Shown here: positions 61,234 to 64,000 of the stretch, piece by piece
Numbering within the stretch: the stretch's first letter is position 1
Layout of the letters: every line of letters begins with the position of its first letter
Origin: Rhizobium sp. AC27/96
GTDB taxonomy: Bacteria; Pseudomonadota; Alphaproteobacteria; Rhizobiales; Rhizobiaceae
DNA length: 64,000 nucleotides
NCBI RefSeq assembly: GCF_001692325.1
Contig: NZ_LXKN01000018.1
Location: 310,001 to 374,000 of the forward strand
Reading direction: 5' to 3'
Notes under the pieces: model-generated
Databases searched by the model: none
The model's input: only the letters and a program-made list of their open reading frames with translations
Told to the model about the DNA's origin: nothing
Position numbers and translations under genes: made by a program

Positions 61234-61650
61234 TCAAGCAGATGCCGCGGCCTTATTCGCGACTAGCTTCCCAAGCATTTCACCAAGCTGAGCTGGCGCT
61301 AATGCCGCCTCGCACGCTAACGCGGCGGCAGTAAACCATCTGAGTTCGGTGTGTTCATCATCGACAAGGCGTGGAACGCCGCGCCACCCATCGATGTGAT
61401 AGATATGGAACCTGGCGGATACCTCAGGCGGCCCTTCTGAAACAAATGTGCCGAGAAGCTGCCAGCGCTCCGGCGTCACGTCGATTTCTTCCATCAGTTC
61501 TCGGCACATGGCGGTTTCGGCGCCTTCGCCATCCTCAATGTGGCCACCCGGGAGGCTCCAGCAATTTGGATGCGCCTTGCGTTTGGGACCTCGCCTTGCG
61601 AGCAGAACAGTTCCGTTCCGGGTCAGGGCACCGAGCGCAATGTCATGCAT
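61234..61650 (-). CDS. Nudix hydrolase (MutT-like)
   Basis: This 138-aa protein starts MHDIALGALTRNGTVLLARR and has the Nudix box GGHIEDGEGAETAMCRELMEE at residues ~36-56 (all E-x7-RE-x-x-EE positions kept). It ends with an Ala-rich tail. Likely hydrolyses an oxidised or sugar nucleotide. Upstream (58 bases) lies the small membrane-protein gene on the same strand, so cotranscription is possible. Confidence 0.88.
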   Translation of the reverse strand: MHDIALGALTRNGTVLLARRGPKRKAHPNCWSLPGGHIEDGEGAETAMCRELMEEIDVTPERWQLLGTFVSEGPPEVSARFHIYHIDGWRGVPRLVDDEHTELRWFTAAALACEAALAPAQLGEMLGKLVANKAAASA

Positions 61651-61707
61651 CTCCGTCTCCTCGCGATCATGCTTGCGCCGCTCGATTTTCCAAAGATCGA
61701 CGGGATC

Positions 61708-61920
61708 CTAGCCGTCGTCCTCGGGCAGCGACTGCATGTAACGGATGATGCCATAAAATCCGATGAAGAGGACGATGGCGCCGATTGCACGATGGAGATC
61801 ATGCAGCATCGTGTGATGATGCCTGATCAGAAGGCACGTCAAATTATAGATGGCTATCGCAAGCGCCGTCATGACGGGAGCCAGGACGAGCGCCATATTC
61901 CGCTGGATGAAGTTGGTCAT
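61708..61920 (-). CDS. Small two-helix membrane protein, 70 aa
   Basis: The start at MTNFIQRN (61920) has GAGG upstream; the open frame is longer but without a site. Two hydrophobic helices (ALVLAPVMTALAIAIYNLTC and AIGAIVLFIGFYGIIRYM) are joined by a His-rich loop (RHHHTMLHDLHRA). No known family recognised. It precedes the Nudix gene and is convergent with nothing; role unknown. Confidence 0.7.
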   Translation of the reverse strand: MTNFIQRNMALVLAPVMTALAIAIYNLTCLLIRHHHTMLHDLHRAIGAIVLFIGFYGIIRYMQSLPEDDG

Positions 61921-62030
61921 CACGCACCTCTTATTTATCTCCCGAGATTCCACGAGGATTGAGGAGGAATTGCGACAGATATACGCGCCTTGCCGAAAGT
62001 AGCACGGCCGCCGCGTCAAGCCGAACATGT

Positions 62031-62753
62031 CTATTTGGTATAGAGCGCGCGTGATCTTTCCAGGTGCTTCAGCACCGCTGCCTCGGCGCCATCGGCGTCG
62101 TTCTCAGCGAGCCGCCCGAGGATCTCCTCGTGCTCGACCAGCGTGAACTTCTCCTTGCCGGTCCAGATCAGCATGTCCGTATGGTAGGCCTTCAGCCAGG
62201 CCAGCATGGCTTCGCTGACGGCAACAAAGATCGGGTTGCCTGATATCTGGGCGATGCGTGTGTGAAACTGCATGTCGGCTGCGATGAATTCCTCGGCATG
62301 GCCGAGGAAGGCGCGCTGGCGCTCGATGATGTCCTTGAGGTCAGCGACATCTTTTTCGCTTGCGCGCGCTGCTGCTTCTCGCGCCATGCCACGCTCAAAG
62401 AAAATACGCGCGCTCTTCAGATGCTCCAGAGAGTCAGACGACTGCGACAGCATGATCTTCGCCGTCAGATCCACCTGCCGGAAAATCGACTGTGCCGTGA
62501 GCTGCAGCACCTTTGCCCGCTCGCCGTGGGAAATATTCACCAGCCCCATATTGGCAAGCGACTGCATGGCCTCGCGGATCGCCGGCCGGCCAACGCCGAA
62601 CCGCTCCATAAGAACACGCTCCGACGGCATTTCATCACCCGGCTTGAGTTCTCCCGATGTGATCAACCGCTCCAACCGGTCGAAGACTTCATCGGAAAGC
62701 TTCCGGCGTACAATTTGTTCGGCTGGCTGACCCATGGAACCCCGCTTGCTCAA
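62031..62753 (-). CDS. FadR-subfamily GntR transcriptional regulator (NanR-like)
   Basis: This protein of about 240 aa has its start taken at the TTG at 62753, where GGGAGG lies seven bases upstream; ATG at 62735 or 62774 are alternatives. Winged helix at ~15-80 (SGELKPGDEMPSERVLMERF, GVGRPAIREAMQSLANMGLV) and FCD domain (~100-225: ADMQFHTRIAQISGNPIFVA). It is divergent from the RuBisCO-like gene and most likely controls it through repeats at 62859-62874. Confidence 0.9.
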   Translation of the reverse strand: MSKRGSMGQPAEQIVRRKLSDEVFDRLERLITSGELKPGDEMPSERVLMERFGVGRPAIREAMQSLANMGLVNISHGERAKVLQLTAQSIFRQVDLTAKIMLSQSSDSLEHLKSARIFFERGMAREAAARASEKDVADLKDIIERQRAFLGHAEEFIAADMQFHTRIAQISGNPIFVAVSEAMLAWLKAYHTDMLIWTGKEKFTLVEHEEILGRLAENDADGAEAAVLKHLERSRALYTK

Positions 62754-62858
62754 AGCTCTGCCTCCCTTATGCATTTTTGCTTGGCGTGGCGGAAGCCCAT
62801 ATGGAACGGCTTGCCGGCTATCGAACAAAAAAATCGTTGCAGAAGTTGGGATACTCAT

Positions 62859-62874
62859 TATACCAGATTACCAG
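62859..62874. promoter_or_regulatory. Direct-repeat candidate operator for the GntR regulator
   Basis: TATACCAG (62859-62866) and ATTACCAG (62867-62874) form an 8-bp tandem repeat; on the minus strand they read CTGGTAAT CTGGTATA, resembling the GGTATA repeats of NanR-type regulators. It lies between the regulator and the RuBisCO-like gene, so it could control both. Confidence 0.4.
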
Positions 62875-62920
62875 TTTACGCCACGCGAAAATCGTCGGCG
62901 CAAGGAGCTATCAGCCACTT

Positions 62921-64000
62921 ATGACCATCACCATCACCTATCGCATCGAAACACCGGGCAGCATCGAGGCGATGGCCCGCAAGATTGCCAGCGATCAGTC
63001 CACAGGCACCTTCGTCGCAGTTCCCGGTGAAACGGAAGAGCTAAAGGCGCGTGTTGCCGCGCGAGTAATCGCGATCCGGCCGCTTGCTGACGCTGCGCGA
63101 CCGACATGGCCCGAGGTCGCGGAAGGTCACGGCCCCATCCGTCGGGCTGATGTCGATATCGCCTTTCCGCTCGATGCCATCGGCACGGATCTCGCGGCAC
63201 TGATGACGATTGCTATCGGCGGTGTCTATTCGATCAAGGGCATGACCGGCATCCGCGTCGTCGATATGAAGTTGCCCGAAGCCTTTCGCGATGCTCATCC
63301 CGGCCCGCAATTCGGCGTTGCCGGCAGCATGCGGCTTACCGGCGTCAGCGGCCGCCCGATCATCGGCACGATCGTCAAGCCGGCGCTGGGATTGCGGCCA
63401 CAGGAGACGGCAGCGCTCGTCAGCGAGTTGATCGGCTCGGGCGTCGACTTCATCAAGGACGACGAGAAGCTCATGAGCCCGGCCTATTCGCCGCTGAAGG
63501 AACGTGTCGAGGCGATCATGCCGCTGATCCGCGATCACGAGCAGAAGACCGGCAAGAAGGTGATGTACGCTTTTGGTATTTCGCATGCCGACCCCGACGA
63601 GATGATGCGCAACCATGATCTGGTGCTGAAGGCCGGTGGCAATTGCGCCGTCGTCAACATCAACTCAGTCGGCTTCGGCGGCATGAGTTTTCTGCGTAAG
63701 CGTTCCGGGCTGGTATTGCACGCCCATCGCAATGGCTGGGACGTGCTCACCCGCCATCCCGGCGCCGGCATGGACTTCAAAGTCTACCAGCAGTTCTGGC
63801 GCCTGCTCGGCGTCGACCAGTTCCAGATCAATGGCATCAGGGTCAAATACTGGGAGCCCGACGACAGCTTCGTCGAGTCCTTCAAGGCCATCAGCACGCC
63901 GCTCTTCGATCAATCCGATTGTCCCCTACCCGTGGCCGGCTCAGGCCAGTGGGGCGGTCAGGCGCCGGAAACCTACCAGCGCACCGGGCGGACCACGGAT
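62921..64000 (+). CDS. RuBisCO-like protein (form IV), 3' end outside window
   Basis: About 360 codons are visible. The N-terminal domain is followed by the barrel with GTIVKPALGLRPQETAALVS, the metal/carbamate motif VDFIKDDEKLMSP (Lys, Asp, Glu of the canonical KDDE kept), YAFGISHADPDE, LVLHAHRNGWDVLTRHPGAG and GVDQFQINGIRVKYWEPDD. RuBisCO-like proteins of rhizobia include the 3-oxo-isoapionate-phosphate enzymes of apionate use and other decarboxylase/isomerase-type enzymes; which applies is not decidable here. AAGGAG lies 13 bases upstream of the ATG, a long spacing. Divergent from a GntR regulator. Confidence 0.88.
   Translation, partial: MTITITYRIETPGSIEAMARKIASDQSTGTFVAVPGETEELKARVAARVIAIRPLADAARPTWPEVAEGHGPIRRADVDIAFPLDAIGTDLAALMTIAIGGVYSIKGMTGIRVVDMKLPEAFRDAHPGPQFGVAGSMRLTGVSGRPIIGTIVKPALGLRPQETAALVSELIGSGVDFIKDDEKLMSPAYSPLKERVEAIMPLIRDHEQKTGKKVMYAFGISHADPDEMMRNHDLVLKAGGNCAVVNINSVGFGGMSFLRKRSGLVLHAHRNGWDVLTRHPGAGMDFKVYQQFWRLLGVDQFQINGIRVKYWEPDDSFVESFKAISTPLFDQSDCPLPVAGSGQWGGQAPETYQRTGRTTD

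Overview
The window reads as chromosome or chromid DNA of a rhizobial alphaproteobacterium, most likely Rhizobium or a close relative. The signs are high GC with compact ATGA-overlapped operons, many ABC uptake systems with FCD-type GntR regulators, DUF1127 and DUF982 proteins, a dctA/dctBD locus with a sigma-54 promoter, a KPS (capsule) export locus, and anti-Shine-Dalgarno hairpin RNAs of the alpha-r14/cuckoo kind. No rRNA, tRNA, CRISPR array, phage module or intact insertion sequence was seen.

Layout. (1) 1-8222: a catabolic island with a PotABCD-type ABC importer, a hydantoin-racemase-like enzyme, a GntR regulator and two cytosine-deaminase-like amidohydrolases, probably for an N-heterocycle or amide. 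(2) 8223-9050: small genes, a cruciform and an orphan terminator. (3) 9219-16505: a second catabolic island with a GntR regulator, a Cys/Met-type PLP lyase, a CUT1-type ABC importer and a convergent M24 peptidase. (4) 16712-21718: small stress or metal-type genes (DUF1127, AraC plus a 53-aa Cys-rich protein, a Spy-like periplasmic protein) and an EnvZ/OmpR-like two-component pair. (5) 21958-45169: a large surface-polysaccharide region. It holds KpsT/KpsM/KpsE/KpsD-type exporter parts (two KpsE paralogues), a two-domain KpsC Kdo transferase, three glycosyltransferases, two FkbM methyltransferases, proteins sharing a short DUF4214-like module, a TPR protein, a Hint-domain protein and an Omp25/31-like porin. 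(6) 46042-48214: DUF982, XRE and Nudix genes. (7) 48516-53322: dctA and divergent dctBD for C4-dicarboxylate uptake, with sigma-54 and DctD sites between them. (8) 53332-56687: a PLP-fold protein, yghU, a DUF1127 gene and a tandem array of hairpins with CCUCCUCCC loops. (9) 57065-60079: TPP riboswitch and thiMED plus an SDR. (10) 60133-64000: uppP, Nudix, a small membrane protein, a GntR regulator and a divergent RuBisCO-like protein cut by the window end.

How they work together: most of the window is nutrient acquisition (four uptake or catabolic units, each beside its regulator) flanking an envelope-building block. The most striking signal is the DUF1127-linked tandem array of anti-SD hairpins at 56182-56505. 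All calls come from reading the sequence and from general knowledge of families; no database search was run.
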